Of a DNA stretch of 64,000 bases, positions 17,504 to 26,899 are shown piece by piece. The position numbers and the translations under genes were made by a program. The notes under the pieces were generated by a model. That model was not told the DNA's origin. It was given only the letters and a program-made list of their open reading frames with translations, and ran no database searches. The stretch comes from Luteolibacter flavescens. Lineage in GTDB: Bacteria > Verrucomicrobiota > Verrucomicrobiia > Verrucomicrobiales > Akkermansiaceae. Every line of letters begins with the position of its first letter. Within the stretch, counting starts at the first letter, position 1. Where the stretch lies: positions 62,001-126,000 of the forward strand of contig NZ_JAPDDS010000011.1 of NCBI RefSeq assembly GCF_025950085.1, written 5' to 3'.

Positions 17504-19171
17504 TCAGCGCCCGGCTTCCTGGATCACCGGGCGCAGTTTCGCGAGTTCGGCGATCGCGATGCTTTCCTGCGATACCGGCAGGCGGAAACTCCAGTTGTGG
17601 GGTCCCACGGTACCGGGTGAATTGATGCGATCCGTGAGATCGCACAGATCCGTGATCATGATCGCCGCGTAGCGTGACTTCGAGTCGAGCAAGGCCTTGA
17701 AAAGCGCCCGCTTCACCTCCGCGCCGTAGGGCTGGTCCGGCTCTATCCCGGCGAACTCCGCCATGAGCCGGAGGTTGTTCGCGGCACCGTCACGCTCGGC
17801 TTCGTCGGCACGGACGTCATCTGCAAGCGTGCGGAAATTCTCCCACATCGCGGGCAGCGACTCGTGGTCGTGCGTCGCGTAGGTGGCGAAGGAGCACTCG
17901 GGCAGCTCCTCCGGCGGGATCACATTACCCTCCTCATCGGCATCCCAATGCGGCACGCGGAAGCCCGCCACGTCGAGCGAGGCGAGGTGCGGACGCACGT
18001 AGTCCGGCACGCAGCCGAGATCCTCGCCCACGACCGCCGCGCCCTTCGCGGCCTCGATGACCATGCGCAACCGCACGTCGCCGTCGTGGCGATTCTCCGC
18101 CTTGTTGTCCGCGGTATCGTCCGGCCGGGGATTCCACCCGGGCAAGGGACCGCCTGTGATCCCGGCGGCCTCCTCCTCGGTCAGGTCGAGGAATTCCGAA
18201 TTCCTCTGGGGCTGCCACGGAAAGGAGTAGATGCGGTAGAAGCCGAGGACGTGATCGATGCGGAAGATGTGGAAGACATCCGTGAGCATCGAGATGCGCT
18301 GCCGCCACCACGGGAAGCCGGTGGCCTCCATGCGCTCCCAATGGTAAAGCGGGATGCCCCAGTTTTGTCCCCACTGCTGGATGAAGAGGTCATACTTGAA
18401 CATCCGCTCCGGCGGCGCGCCTCCGCACCAGCCGAGATCGAAGTCATCGCGATTGAAGAATACATCGGCGGAATAGCGGCTCACCCCGATGGGGATGTCG
18501 CCCATCAGGCGCACGCCCTTGTGATCCGCATGCTGGCGGACCGCACGCCACTGGACGAAGCACAGCCATTGCACCCAGGCGTAGAAGCCGAGCCGCTCCT
18601 CCACCGCGGCAGCGTCGATAGCCCTAGCCGCCTCCAGATGTGCCAGCGCACCCTCGACGGTCCTCATCGGCTCCGGCCAGTAGTCCCACGCCTCCGAGCC
18701 TCCCGCCTGATCCATTAACCAACGATAGATGCAGTAGTTCTCCAGCCACGCCTTGTCCTCGCGCTGGAAGCGATAGAAGCCGACATCGCCCGGCCCGGCA
18801 TTGAAGCGCAGCCAGGCCTTTTCCAACAGGGCGCGCTTCACCTTGCGGACGGCGGCGTAGTTCACCCGGTCCGAACCCAGGATCTCGCCGAGTTCCGCGC
18901 GTGCCACCTCCACATCGGCAGCCTCCAGCCCGGGCACGTCGCGCGGCTCCATGGAGAGGTAGAGCGGCTCCAGCGCCACCGAGGAGATCGCGTTGTAGGG
19001 ACTGTCATCGCTGCCGGTTTCATTCAGCGGCAGCAATTGCAGGAAGCCGATGCCATTCGCGGCGGCCACGTCGATCCAGTGCTTCAAGGCGAGCGTGTCG
19101 CCAATGCCGAGGTCCCCATCGCGGCGGGGCGTGAAGGCAGGCAGGAGGAGACCGGCAAGTCGGACGGGCAT
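17504..19171 (-). CDS. malQ: 4-alpha-glucanotransferase (amylomaltase)
   Basis: A GH77 enzyme that transfers glucan chains in maltodextrin and glycogen metabolism. The ATG at 19171 (MPVRLAGLLLPAFTPRRDGD) matches the family start; the open frame upstream is not conserved-looking. Key regions are GDIGVG-like GDLGIGDT near residue 20, GDIPIGVSRYSADVFFNRD, the nucleophile region FRIDHVLGFYRIYSFPW and the acid/base region VVGEDLGCVPDYV. It is 555 residues. It is a single gene, not in a glycogen operon. Confidence 0.93.
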   Translation of the reverse strand: MPVRLAGLLLPAFTPRRDGDLGIGDTLALKHWIDVAAANGIGFLQLLPLNETGSDDSPYNAISSVALEPLYLSMEPRDVPGLEAADVEVARAELGEILGSDRVNYAAVRKVKRALLEKAWLRFNAGPGDVGFYRFQREDKAWLENYCIYRWLMDQAGGSEAWDYWPEPMRTVEGALAHLEAARAIDAAAVEERLGFYAWVQWLCFVQWRAVRQHADHKGVRLMGDIPIGVSRYSADVFFNRDDFDLGWCGGAPPERMFKYDLFIQQWGQNWGIPLYHWERMEATGFPWWRQRISMLTDVFHIFRIDHVLGFYRIYSFPWQPQRNSEFLDLTEEEAAGITGGPLPGWNPRPDDTADNKAENRHDGDVRLRMVIEAAKGAAVVGEDLGCVPDYVRPHLASLDVAGFRVPHWDADEEGNVIPPEELPECSFATYATHDHESLPAMWENFRTLADDVRADEAERDGAANNLRLMAEFAGIEPDQPYGAEVKRALFKALLDSKSRYAAIMITDLCDLTDRINSPGTVGPHNWSFRLPVSQESIAIAELAKLRPVIQEAGR

Positions 19172-19278
19172 GCGGGGAGGCTGGCAGGCATCGTGCCACG
19201 ATCCAGCAGGAACCGCTTTGGCGCGGAACACCCTACGGAAATATCGCCGTGCGATGCGTGCGGTGATACCATCCTGCC

Positions 19279-19533
19279 ATGACGTCGATCTCGCTGAAGA
19301 TCCCGGATGAGCTTGCATCGAGGCTGGACGCCGCGGCACTGGCGCAGCGGACCAGTAGATCTGCCATCATCCGCGAAGCTCTGGAAGAGAAGCTTGAATC
19401 ATTGGCCCGAGACAACAGGCCGAGTCTTCTGGAACAGAGCCTCGATCTCTGCGGTTCTGGTGCCAGCGACATCGGCGACCTGTCCTCGAATCCCGATCAT
19501 TCCCTGGACTTTGGCAAGCGCTCTCAATCCTGA
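19279..19533 (+). CDS. Ribbon-helix-helix (CopG/VapB-type) antitoxin-like protein
   Basis: 84 residues: MTSISLKIPDELASRLDAAA is the RHH strand-helix, SRSAIIREALEEKLE the second helix, and the tail DIGDLSSNPDHSLDFGK resembles VapB tails that neutralise PIN toxins. No intact toxin follows, only a possible C-terminal PIN remnant. It is divergent from malQ. Confidence 0.75.
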   Translation: MTSISLKIPDELASRLDAAALAQRTSRSAIIREALEEKLESLARDNRPSLLEQSLDLCGSGASDIGDLSSNPDHSLDFGKRSQS

Positions 19534-19544
19534 CCGGGACCCGG

Positions 19545-19610
19545 CCTCTCTTCCTCATCACGCCAGGCTCCGACTTCACAACTTATCGGAAGACGCGGCG
19601 AAGGGTCTTC
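19545..19610 (+). pseudogene. Possible VapC (PIN toxin) C-terminal remnant
   Basis: In the frame starting at 19545 the sequence reads PLFLITPGSDFTTYRKTRRR. This resembles the last strand and helix of PIN toxins (DSDF.IYR...). It starts 11 bases after the antitoxin stop, where vapC would end if most of it were deleted. No start codon or catalytic acidic residues remain. The call is an inference from a short match. Confidence 0.35.
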
Positions 19611-19619
19611 CGTGAAAAG

Positions 19620-19660
19620 CGAAACCGCTCATCACCCGGGCGGATGATGAGCGGTTGTGG
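19620..19660 (-). terminator. Terminator of the second DUF1501 unit
   Basis: AACCGCTCATCA (19623-19634) pairs with TGATGAGCGGTT (19645-19656). On the minus strand it is followed by TCGCTTTTC. It lies 60 bases past the DUF1501 stop. Confidence 0.75.
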
Positions 19661-19719
19661 AGAGCGTTGACGGGCGGAATGAATTCCGCGTTCCCAGTGA
19701 TGATCCCCGGTCGCGGGGA

Positions 19720-21174
19720 TCAGGCAATCAGCTCCTGGATCGGATCCGCGCCTTCGACGCCGACGAGCTTCTGGTCGAGGCCACCGTAGAAGTAGGTGAG
19801 GTGGTTCGGGTCGAGGCCCATCTGCTGGAGGACGGTGGCGTGGAGGTTCTTCACCTGCACGCGGTCCTTCACCGCTTCTCCACCGAGTTCGTCGGTCTCG
19901 CCAAAGCTGGTGCCGCCCTTGATGCCGCCGCCGGCCATCCAGGTGGTGAAGCCGTAGGCATTGTGATCGCGGCCGGTGCCCTCGGCGTATTCGGCAGTCG
20001 GCTGGCGGCCGAATTCGCCGCCCCAGATGACGAGTGTTTCATCGAGCAGGCCGCGCTGCTTGAGATCCTGGAGCAGGCCGGCGATCGGCTTGTCGGTATT
20101 GCCAGCGTGATACTCGTGGTTCTTCACGAGGTCGCCGTGGGCATCCCAGTTGTCGTCATTGTGCGCGCCGCCGGAATAGATCTGGATGAAGCGGGTGCCA
20201 CGCTCGACCAGGCGGCGGGCGAGGATGCACTTGCGCGCGAAGTCATCCGTGCGGCTGCCGTCCATGCCATAGAGCTTCTTGATGTGCTCCGGCTCGCTGT
20301 CCACGTCGATGGCCTCGGGCGCGGTGGCCTGCATGCGGAAGGCGAGCTCATACGACGCGATGCGTGCGGCCAGGTCGCTGTTGTGCTCGCGGCCCTTCAT
20401 GTGGCCCTGGTTGATGTCGCCGAGGAAATCGAGCATCGAGCGCTGCTGCACGCGATCCATCCCGGGGCGATTCTGCAAATTCAGGATCGGGTTTCCCTGC
20501 GACCGGAAGACGACGCCCTGATAGCTGGCGGGCATGTAACCGCTGCTCCAGTTCTTCGCGCCCGAGATCGGGCCGCCCGTCTTGTCGAGCATCACCACGT
20601 AGCCGGGCAGGTTCTCGTTCAGCGAACCGAGACCGTAGTTGATCCACGAGCCAAGCGACGGCTTGCCCGTCAGCAGCGAGCCGCTGTTCATCATCAGCAT
20701 TGCCGATCCGTGGATCGGAGAGTCCGCCGTCATCGAGTGGATGAAGGCGATGTCATCGACGCAGCCGCCGACATTCGGGAAGAGATCCGAGACCCACTTT
20801 CCGGACTCGCCATATTGGCGGAAATTCCACTTCGGTCCGACCACGCGGCCCTCGTTCTTCTTGCCGCCGCGGCCGAAGGTCTTGATCGGGATGCTCTTGC
20901 CATCCAGCGGGTACATCTTCGGCTTGTAGTCGAAGGTATCCATGTGGCTCGGGCCGCCATACATGAAGAGGAAGATCACCGCCTTCGCCTTCGCGGGGAG
21001 CTGCGGCTGCTTCGGCGCGAGCGGATTCTCGAATCCTATCTCGGACGCAAAAGCACCATCGCGAGAAAGCATGCCGGCGAGTGCGAGCGAGGTGAAGCCG
21101 CCACCGATCTGATGGAGGAACTCACGGCGATGGACACGTCCGCAGAAATTACCGGTAGGTGGGCGCAGGATCAT
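19720..21174 (-). CDS. DUF1501 family exported protein
   Basis: 484 residues with a twin-arginine-like leader (HRREFLHQIGGGFTSLALAG). Landmarks are VIFLFMYGGPSHMDTFDYKP, SGAKNWSSGYMPA, ARRLVERGTRFIQIYSGGAHND, LVIWGGEFGRQP and GRDHNAYGFTTW. It is longer than, and clearly a paralogue of, the protein at 14006-15313. It is downstream of the large PSCyt1-PSCyt2-PSD1 gene with a 120-base gap that holds a CTCCAG/CTGGAG hairpin (21258-21277). Confidence 0.9.
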   Translation of the reverse strand: MILRPPTGNFCGRVHRREFLHQIGGGFTSLALAGMLSRDGAFASEIGFENPLAPKQPQLPAKAKAVIFLFMYGGPSHMDTFDYKPKMYPLDGKSIPIKTFGRGGKKNEGRVVGPKWNFRQYGESGKWVSDLFPNVGGCVDDIAFIHSMTADSPIHGSAMLMMNSGSLLTGKPSLGSWINYGLGSLNENLPGYVVMLDKTGGPISGAKNWSSGYMPASYQGVVFRSQGNPILNLQNRPGMDRVQQRSMLDFLGDINQGHMKGREHNSDLAARIASYELAFRMQATAPEAIDVDSEPEHIKKLYGMDGSRTDDFARKCILARRLVERGTRFIQIYSGGAHNDDNWDAHGDLVKNHEYHAGNTDKPIAGLLQDLKQRGLLDETLVIWGGEFGRQPTAEYAEGTGRDHNAYGFTTWMAGGGIKGGTSFGETDELGGEAVKDRVQVKNLHATVLQQMGLDPNHLTYFYGGLDQKLVGVEGADPIQELIA

Positions 21175-21294
21175 GGCAGTGTGGGCAGGAGCTGAAGATT
21201 TGAAGACGACAGGCGGAAGGCTCCAAAAGCGATCGAAAGGAGCTGCTTGTCCGAAGGCTCCAGTCTGATGTCTGGAGTCTTCCGGTGTTTTGTC

Positions 21295-24258
21295 TTAATC
21301 CAGATAGAAGAATTCGTTGAAGCTGAAGACGGCGACCGCGAAGCGTTGCAAGGCGAGTTCGGGTGCGAGCTGGTTCTCGGTCTTGAGTTGATTGATGAAG
21401 GCGAGCGAGCGGATGACCTCGCTCTCGTCCGGCTGGCGGGAGACCACGAGCTCGAAGGCTCGCTTCACCTGCGCCTGCAGGTCACCGGCGTGCTCCTGTT
21501 CGAGACGCTTCGCCAAGGCGGTGGCCTTCTCGTGGATGAATTCGCTGTTCATCATCGCCAGCGCCTGGGTCGGCACCGTGGTGGTGAAACGCGTCGGACA
21601 GGTGGTATCCGTATCTGCGAGGTCGAAGTCCGTGAACATCGGCGGCTGCAGCGAGCGCTTGATCTTCACATACACGCTGCGGCGATTCGCTTGGTCCGGC
21701 GGGCTCACGCCCCACTTGCCGCCCTTCGTTGAAGAAGTGGCCAGCACCTCCTCCGGCATTGGGACGAAGACGCTCGGACCGCTCATCTCCAGATTCAGCT
21801 CGCCGGTGCTGAGCAAGATGGAGTCGCGCAATTCCTCCGCACCGAGGCGGCGCGGATTGAAGCGCCAGAAGAAGTCATTGGCCGGATCAACCGTGGCATC
21901 CTTCTCGTTCGAGGCGATGGAGAGCTTGTATGCCTTCGAGTTCAGCAGCAGGCGATGCATCGCCTTCACGCTCCAGCCCTTCGCGACGAATTCCGTGGCG
22001 AGCCAGTCGAGCAGCTCGGGATGGGTCGGCGCGGTGCCGAGGTAGCCGAAGTCATTCGGCGTCGGGCTCAGGCCGCGATTGAAATGGTGCTGCCAGATGC
22101 GGTTCACCATCACCCGTGCAGTACGCGGATTATCCGGCTGCGTCATCCACTTCGCGAGGGCGAGGCGACGGCCGCTGCTCTTCGCATCGGCGGCCGGAGG
22201 AAGCACCGGAGCAGGTGCACCACCCCAGATTGCGGGGAAGCCCGGCTGCACCTCATCCCCCTCCGCATGGGCGCTGCCACGCAGGTGGATGTGCGTCGGA
22301 GGAGGCACAGGGCCGACTTCCGTGATCACCATCGCCTCGATGCCCGGCGACTTCTTCTGCTGCTCGATCTCCTCCAACCGGGCCTGGCCGCGGCGGTAGG
22401 TCTCGCGATCCTTCCGGGCCACCGCGCGATATTGGCGATTCAGCACCAAGTCCGACGGCGTGACGGCATCGACTTCCAGACCGAGGTCGAAGAACTGCCC
22501 ACCGGCAGTCTGGCGGACGTGGACGGAAAGGACGTTCCGACCGGTCTGCAGCGCGGCCATGAACTCACGCGGTGCCTTGATCTGCTCGTACTCCGCCACG
22601 TGGTGCTCGCGCTGGAGCACGGGCTGGCCATTCAGGTAGATCTCGATGTCCTCGTCGTGATAGAGGTGCAGCAGCACCGACTTCGGCACGGCCTCGAGGC
22701 CGAATGTGGTCTGGAGCCAGATGTCCGAGCCCGTCCACACGGTGCGAGCCTGCACGCCGGGAGCCGCGGTGCCGAAGCCCGCAGGACCCTGCTGCCAATT
22801 CGCATTCTCTGCGCGGAAGCCCACCGACGACCAATCCTCCGCCGGCTTCTGCGTGGTGTAATGCCACGTCGTCGGACGCGTGCGGGCATCGGTGACGAGC
22901 CAGCGGTCCGTCGTGGCGATATTGCTCACCCGCGCGGCAATCTCCGGACGGGTGCGATTCACATTGTTCAGGGCACCCTGCTCGGTGCGCGCCATCCAGT
23001 CGCGAATGCGCTTTTCCTCGGCGCGGAATTCCGCGAGCTGCTCGCCGCGGTTCTCGGCCAACTCGGGCGATTGGATGAACTGCGTCTGCTTGCCCCCCTT
23101 CCCCATCGGCTCGGTGCCGCGAAAGAAGGAGACGAACTTGAAATAGTCGGACTGCGGGATCGGGTCGCCTTTGTGATCGTGGCAACGCGCACACCCGGCG
23201 GTCATCGCGAGGAAGCCCTCGGTCACGGTGCGGACATTGTCGTCCATCACGTCGTAGAAGTGCTGCTTGCGGTCGGCGGGCTCGTCGTCCCAAGCCATCA
23301 GCCGCAGCATGCCGGTGGCGACCTGCGAATCCGCGGTCTTGTCCGGAAGCTCGTCGCCTGCGATCTGCTCGGCCACGAAACGGTCGTACGGCTTGTCGCT
23401 ATTGAAGCTGCGGATGACGTAGTCGCGGTAGCGCCAGACGAAGGGCTTCTCATTGTCACGCTCGAAGCCATTCGACTCGGCGTAGCGCACGATATCCAGC
23501 CAATGGCGCGCCCACTTCTCCCCATACTGCGGGGCGGCGAGCAGGCGGTCCACCTGCTTGCTCCACGCGTCCGGGGAGGTATCCGCCTCGAAAGACCGGA
23601 TCTCCTCCAGCGACGGCGGCAGGCCGGTCAGGTCGTACGAGAGACGTCGTAGCAAGGCGGCCTTCGACGCCTCGCCCACCGGTTGCAGGCCCTTCTCGTC
23701 CAGCTTCGCGCGGATGAAGGCGTCCACCGGATTCTCCGACCACGCGGGGTCGGAGACCTTCGGCGGCTCGTGGCGCTCCATCGGCTTGTAGGACCAGTGG
23801 GCCTTGGTCTTTTCATTCACCTCGGTCACCCCGGCCAGCGGATCGTGGATCTCCACCATGACGTCGGCATCCTCCGGCGTCCATGGCGCGCCCATCTCCA
23901 GCCAGCGGGTGATCTTCGCCAGATCCTCGTCCGGCAGCTTGCCGCGCGGCGGCATCTGCAGGTCCTCGTTCTTGTAGGAAATCGCCTCCAGCAGGGGGCT
24001 CTTCGCCGGGTCGGTCTCGTTGAATGACGGGCCGTGCGCGCCGCCCTTCATCAGACCCTTGCGGCTGATGAGTTGCAGCCCGCCACGGACGCGCGGGTGT
24101 CCCTTCTCATCGACGCCGCCGTGGCACTTGAAGCAATTCTGCTCCAGGATCGGCTTCACCTCGTTGCGAAAGAACTCCACGCCTTCCGTTTCCGCCGCAC
24201 CCGAAGAGGTGGCGGCGAAACCCAGTGCGCCAAGACCGATGACCAGCGTGTTCCTCAT
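21295..24258 (-). CDS. PSCyt1-DUF1549-DUF1553 (PSD1) secreted cytochrome-like protein
   Basis: 987 residues. A signal peptide (MRNTLVIGLGALGFAAT) is followed by a PSCyt1 domain with the heme-binding CFKCH motif. DUF1549 (about 140-350) contains LLRRLSYDLTGLPPSLEEI and a second motif CARCH. A carbohydrate-binding or beta-sandwich-like middle region (about 480-640) follows, and DUF1553 (about 690-960) includes RIWQHHFNRGLSPTPNDFGYLG. It ends FSFNEFFYLD, typical of the family. Its start overlaps the IclR gene stop (ATGA), which suggests the regulator and this gene are cotranscribed. Confidence 0.92.
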   Translation of the reverse strand: MRNTLVIGLGALGFAATSSGAAETEGVEFFRNEVKPILEQNCFKCHGGVDEKGHPRVRGGLQLISRKGLMKGGAHGPSFNETDPAKSPLLEAISYKNEDLQMPPRGKLPDEDLAKITRWLEMGAPWTPEDADVMVEIHDPLAGVTEVNEKTKAHWSYKPMERHEPPKVSDPAWSENPVDAFIRAKLDEKGLQPVGEASKAALLRRLSYDLTGLPPSLEEIRSFEADTSPDAWSKQVDRLLAAPQYGEKWARHWLDIVRYAESNGFERDNEKPFVWRYRDYVIRSFNSDKPYDRFVAEQIAGDELPDKTADSQVATGMLRLMAWDDEPADRKQHFYDVMDDNVRTVTEGFLAMTAGCARCHDHKGDPIPQSDYFKFVSFFRGTEPMGKGGKQTQFIQSPELAENRGEQLAEFRAEEKRIRDWMARTEQGALNNVNRTRPEIAARVSNIATTDRWLVTDARTRPTTWHYTTQKPAEDWSSVGFRAENANWQQGPAGFGTAAPGVQARTVWTGSDIWLQTTFGLEAVPKSVLLHLYHDEDIEIYLNGQPVLQREHHVAEYEQIKAPREFMAALQTGRNVLSVHVRQTAGGQFFDLGLEVDAVTPSDLVLNRQYRAVARKDRETYRRGQARLEEIEQQKKSPGIEAMVITEVGPVPPPTHIHLRGSAHAEGDEVQPGFPAIWGGAPAPVLPPAADAKSSGRRLALAKWMTQPDNPRTARVMVNRIWQHHFNRGLSPTPNDFGYLGTAPTHPELLDWLATEFVAKGWSVKAMHRLLLNSKAYKLSIASNEKDATVDPANDFFWRFNPRRLGAEELRDSILLSTGELNLEMSGPSVFVPMPEEVLATSSTKGGKWGVSPPDQANRRSVYVKIKRSLQPPMFTDFDLADTDTTCPTRFTTTVPTQALAMMNSEFIHEKATALAKRLEQEHAGDLQAQVKRAFELVVSRQPDESEVIRSLAFINQLKTENQLAPELALQRFAVAVFSFNEFFYLD

Positions 24259-25073
24259 GAAATTTGGGATAAGACAGCTCCGAAGCGGCCGGAAATTTCA
24301 TCCGCGTGGGCTTTCACCACGGCTCCGAAGGTGTCGAGTTGGGTATCCGGGATGCGGGAAGATGGAGCGGTGATCCACAATGCGGCGATCACGCCACCGG
24401 TGGCTCCGCGGATGGCGGCACCGATGCAGGTCTGGCCTTCCATCTCTTCGGCGAGATCGAAGCCATAGCCGCGCTCGCCGACTTCCTTCAGATGGGCGAG
24501 GAAGGCATCGTGCGTGGTGATCGTGTTTGCCGTGAAGCGCGGGAGCTTCATCTTCATCACCCGCTGGGTGCGCTCTTCCTCCGGCATGGCCGCCAGCATC
24601 GCCTTGCCCGGGGCGGCGGTGTGCAGGCAGAAGCGCGTGCCGGGATCGACGGCGAACTTGAAGTGATGCGTGCCGAGCGCTTGGTCGAGGACCACGCCCT
24701 CCGTATCGATGATGGTGCCGAGCAGGGCGGTCTCGCCCGTCGCGTCGCGCAGGCGGCGCATCACATCGATGGATTTCTCGAAAAGATTCGCGTCCGTCAC
24801 CGACATCGCGCCGAGCACCAGCAGGCGCGGGGTGAGCTTGTAGCGCTTGGTGCCCTCGACCTTTTCGAGGAAGCCGCGGTTCTCCAACGTGACCGCGATG
24901 CGGAAGGCGCTGTTCTTCGGGATCTTCAGTTCAACGCCCAAGTCGCTGACGTTGATCCCCTCGGGACGGGAACTCAGGAGTTCCAGCATCACGAGTGCAC
25001 GGTCGAGATTTGGTACAATATAGCGCGCGCGAGGATTGTCGGCGCTGTTCTCCCAGTCAGATTCGTTTGTCAT
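24255..25073 (-). CDS. IclR-family transcriptional regulator
   Basis: An N-terminal winged helix (NLDRALVMLELLSSRPEG to GFLEKVEGTKRYKLTP) followed by the IclR effector-binding domain (HHFKFAVDPGTRFCLHTAAPGKAMLAAMPEEE, then DLAEEMEGQTCIGAAIRG). The ATG at 25073 (MTNESDWEN) is preferred; the longer frame starts inside the AEC gene. 272 residues. The stop overlaps the PSD1 gene start by 4 bases and the AEC transporter lies 70 bases upstream. The regulator probably senses a metabolite linked to these genes; that ligand is unknown. Confidence 0.92.
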   Translation of the reverse strand: MTNESDWENSADNPRARYIVPNLDRALVMLELLSSRPEGINVSDLGVELKIPKNSAFRIAVTLENRGFLEKVEGTKRYKLTPRLLVLGAMSVTDANLFEKSIDVMRRLRDATGETALLGTIIDTEGVVLDQALGTHHFKFAVDPGTRFCLHTAAPGKAMLAAMPEEERTQRVMKMKLPRFTANTITTHDAFLAHLKEVGERGYGFDLAEEMEGQTCIGAAIRGATGGVIAALWITAPSSRIPDTQLDTFGAVVKAHADEISGRFGAVLSQIS

Positions 25074-25143
25074 ATCGAACACGGTGCGTGGCCCCTTACA
25101 AAGGGGATGCTCCGTGTCTTTCAGAATTTCGCGAAGAAATCTA

Positions 25144-26121
25144 TCACAAACCCGCCCACTGGCGGCCCCATACAATCACGAAGGGCAGCGTGAAAAGGCT
25201 CACCACCGTTGTCGCGATCACCACCTGGACCGCCACGCCCGGCCTCCCGCCGTAAACCTTTGCCAGCATGATCGGCGTCATGGCAGATGGCATGGCAGCC
25301 TGCACGATGAGCACCTGCTTCAGCGCCACCGGGGCGGGAAGGAATTTCGCCGCCGCCAACAACAGCATCGGCAGCACCGCCAGACGCACCACCGTGCCGC
25401 CCAGCACCACCTTGGGCGAGAGCTTGTCAGCACCCACCAGATCGATGACCAGCGCGCCGGTGATAAGGATCGCCACCGGGAAAGCCCCGGCTCCGAGCCA
25501 CGCCATCGCCTTCCGCACTGGCTCGCCCACCGGATGCCCGCCACCCGTGGCCAGATAGCCGTCGAGGCCCGAGCCGACCAGTACCAGGCCGAGCAGCACG
25601 GAGATCACCGGCCCATTCACCAGCTTCTTCCATGGGACATTCTTCTCTCCGGAGAGGATCATCACGCCCACCGACCAGATCGCCAGCTCCACGCCGAGAT
25701 TGTGGACGAAGAGCATCGCGATCGCCCCGGTGCCCGCCCACACCTGCTCCACCACGGGGATGGCAGTGTAGCCGAAATTCTGCACCCCGGTCGTCAGCGT
25801 GAAGGTCCGCTTGCCCGCGCCCTTCTGGAAATTCATCAGGCCCGCCAAGAACCACGCCCCGGCGAAACCGAGCACCGTGAGGCTGAAGCCGACCCCGATG
25901 CCCCACAGCACCGCCCCGCCGTCCCGGACGCTCGAACTGCCGAGGATCTTGTCCAGGATGAAGCAGGGGTAGAGGATGCCGAAGACGAGGCGGAAGACCG
26001 GCTCGTCCTGATCCTGCTTGAGGATCCGCAACTTCCGCAGCACTGCCCCCGCGATGATGATCAGATAGACCGGAAAGACCGCCGCGAGAACCGCCTGGGA
26101 AGTATCCACGGCGCGGAGCAT
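25144..26121 (-). CDS. AEC-family (auxin efflux carrier-like) transporter
   Basis: About ten membrane helices in the AEC pattern: FPVYLIIIAGAVLRKLRI at the start, LVFGILYPCFILDKIL, and the C-terminal half with VQAAMPSAMTPIMLAKVYGG. Start chosen at the ATG 26121 (MLRAVDTSQAV), preceded by GGGGAGGGG; a GTG at 26157 is the alternative. About 325 residues. AEC proteins in bacteria often export or import malate-like organic acids, but the substrate here cannot be told. It is upstream of iclR in the same direction. Confidence 0.88.
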   Translation of the reverse strand: MLRAVDTSQAVLAAVFPVYLIIIAGAVLRKLRILKQDQDEPVFRLVFGILYPCFILDKILGSSSVRDGGAVLWGIGVGFSLTVLGFAGAWFLAGLMNFQKGAGKRTFTLTTGVQNFGYTAIPVVEQVWAGTGAIAMLFVHNLGVELAIWSVGVMILSGEKNVPWKKLVNGPVISVLLGLVLVGSGLDGYLATGGGHPVGEPVRKAMAWLGAGAFPVAILITGALVIDLVGADKLSPKVVLGGTVVRLAVLPMLLLAAAKFLPAPVALKQVLIVQAAMPSAMTPIMLAKVYGGRPGVAVQVVIATTVVSLFTLPFVIVWGRQWAGL

Positions 26122-26278
26122 TTCCAGCCCACCCCTCCCCCACAAGCCGGATTCCACACGGAATAGCTTAGGATTCGCAGTGAGGACCTTAGATGGGAGG
26201 ACAACGAAACGAGCGAAATGGACGAAAGGAAGAAATGCGACGCACTGCGGCCGTCCCGGTCATGCCCCCCCCTTTGCA

Positions 26279-26319
26279 TCCTCCTCCCTTGGCGACCTTG
26301 GCGTCTTGGCGGTGAATCC
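26279..26319. repeat. Intergenic CTTGGCG-type repeat
   Basis: On the plus strand the segment reads CTTGGCGACCTTGGCGTCTT then GGCGGTGAATCC, three close copies of an 8-9 base TTGGCG unit. Similar phrases occur as scattered intergenic repeats in many environmental bacterial genomes; that comparison is from memory. Confidence 0.4.
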
Positions 26320-26400
26320 TCTCTTCACCACGCCTGCCCCGGGCTAACGGCCCGATTTTCCGATTCCCAAAGCGCGGCACGCTAGCCAAGCTCCCGCTCC

Positions 26401-26886
26401 ATGACCCTGCCGCGCCTGCTTGCGATCGTCCTGCTCACCCTCTGCCCGGGCCTCGTCGCCCACGCCGGCGGGAAGAAAGGCGAGAACGCCGGTATCTCCT
26501 TCCACATGCAGGGAGATCCTTCGGACAACCCGAAGATGATCTTCGAGCAGTTCAATCACGGGAAAAACATGGTCTTCCGGCGAAATCCCGAGTTCATGAC
26601 CAAGGACATTGCCGCCTTCAAGCCCTTCCCCTCCGAGGATGGACAGGGCTTCGGCGTGGTGCTCCAGCTCAAGCCCAACGCACGCAACCGCCTCGTCGCG
26701 GTGACCAATGCCAACGTCAACCGCTGGATGCTGGCCGTGGTGAATGGCCGCCGGGTCGATGCCGTGATGATCGACAAGCAGGTGGACGACGGCCACCTCG
26801 TGATCTGGAAGGGCATCGGCGCTGCCGAGATCGACGCTTTCGACACCCAGGTTCCCCGCATCGGTGAAGCCAAGCCACGCCGCTGA
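26401..26886 (+). CDS. Secreted hypothetical protein
   Basis: 161 residues with a clear signal peptide (MTLPRLLAIVLLTLCPGLVA, cleavage after AHA). The mature part has a conserved-looking ending NGRRVDAVMIDKQVDDGHLV followed by WKGI, loosely like the head part of SecD periplasmic domains, but no family is secure. It is 13 bases upstream of the M23 peptidase gene and is probably cotranscribed with it. Confidence 0.75.
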   Translation: MTLPRLLAIVLLTLCPGLVAHAGGKKGENAGISFHMQGDPSDNPKMIFEQFNHGKNMVFRRNPEFMTKDIAAFKPFPSEDGQGFGVVLQLKPNARNRLVAVTNANVNRWMLAVVNGRRVDAVMIDKQVDDGHLVIWKGIGAAEIDAFDTQVPRIGEAKPRR

Positions 26887-26899
26887 TTCCCATCCCGAC

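Noticed and set aside
17247-17645. 133-residue N-terminal extension of the DUF1549 protein
   Set aside because: It has no signal peptide, overlaps the end of malQ and precedes a good signal peptide at 17246.
24306-26166. Long reading frames on the plus strand opposite IclR and AEC genes
   Set aside because: They are antisense shadows: His/Arg-rich, no motifs, and they run across several real genes.
26189-26389. Possible small gene in the AEC-to-26401 gap
   Set aside because: The sequence is a G/A-rich tract and a TTGGCG repeat; the reading frame has no plausible start or family.
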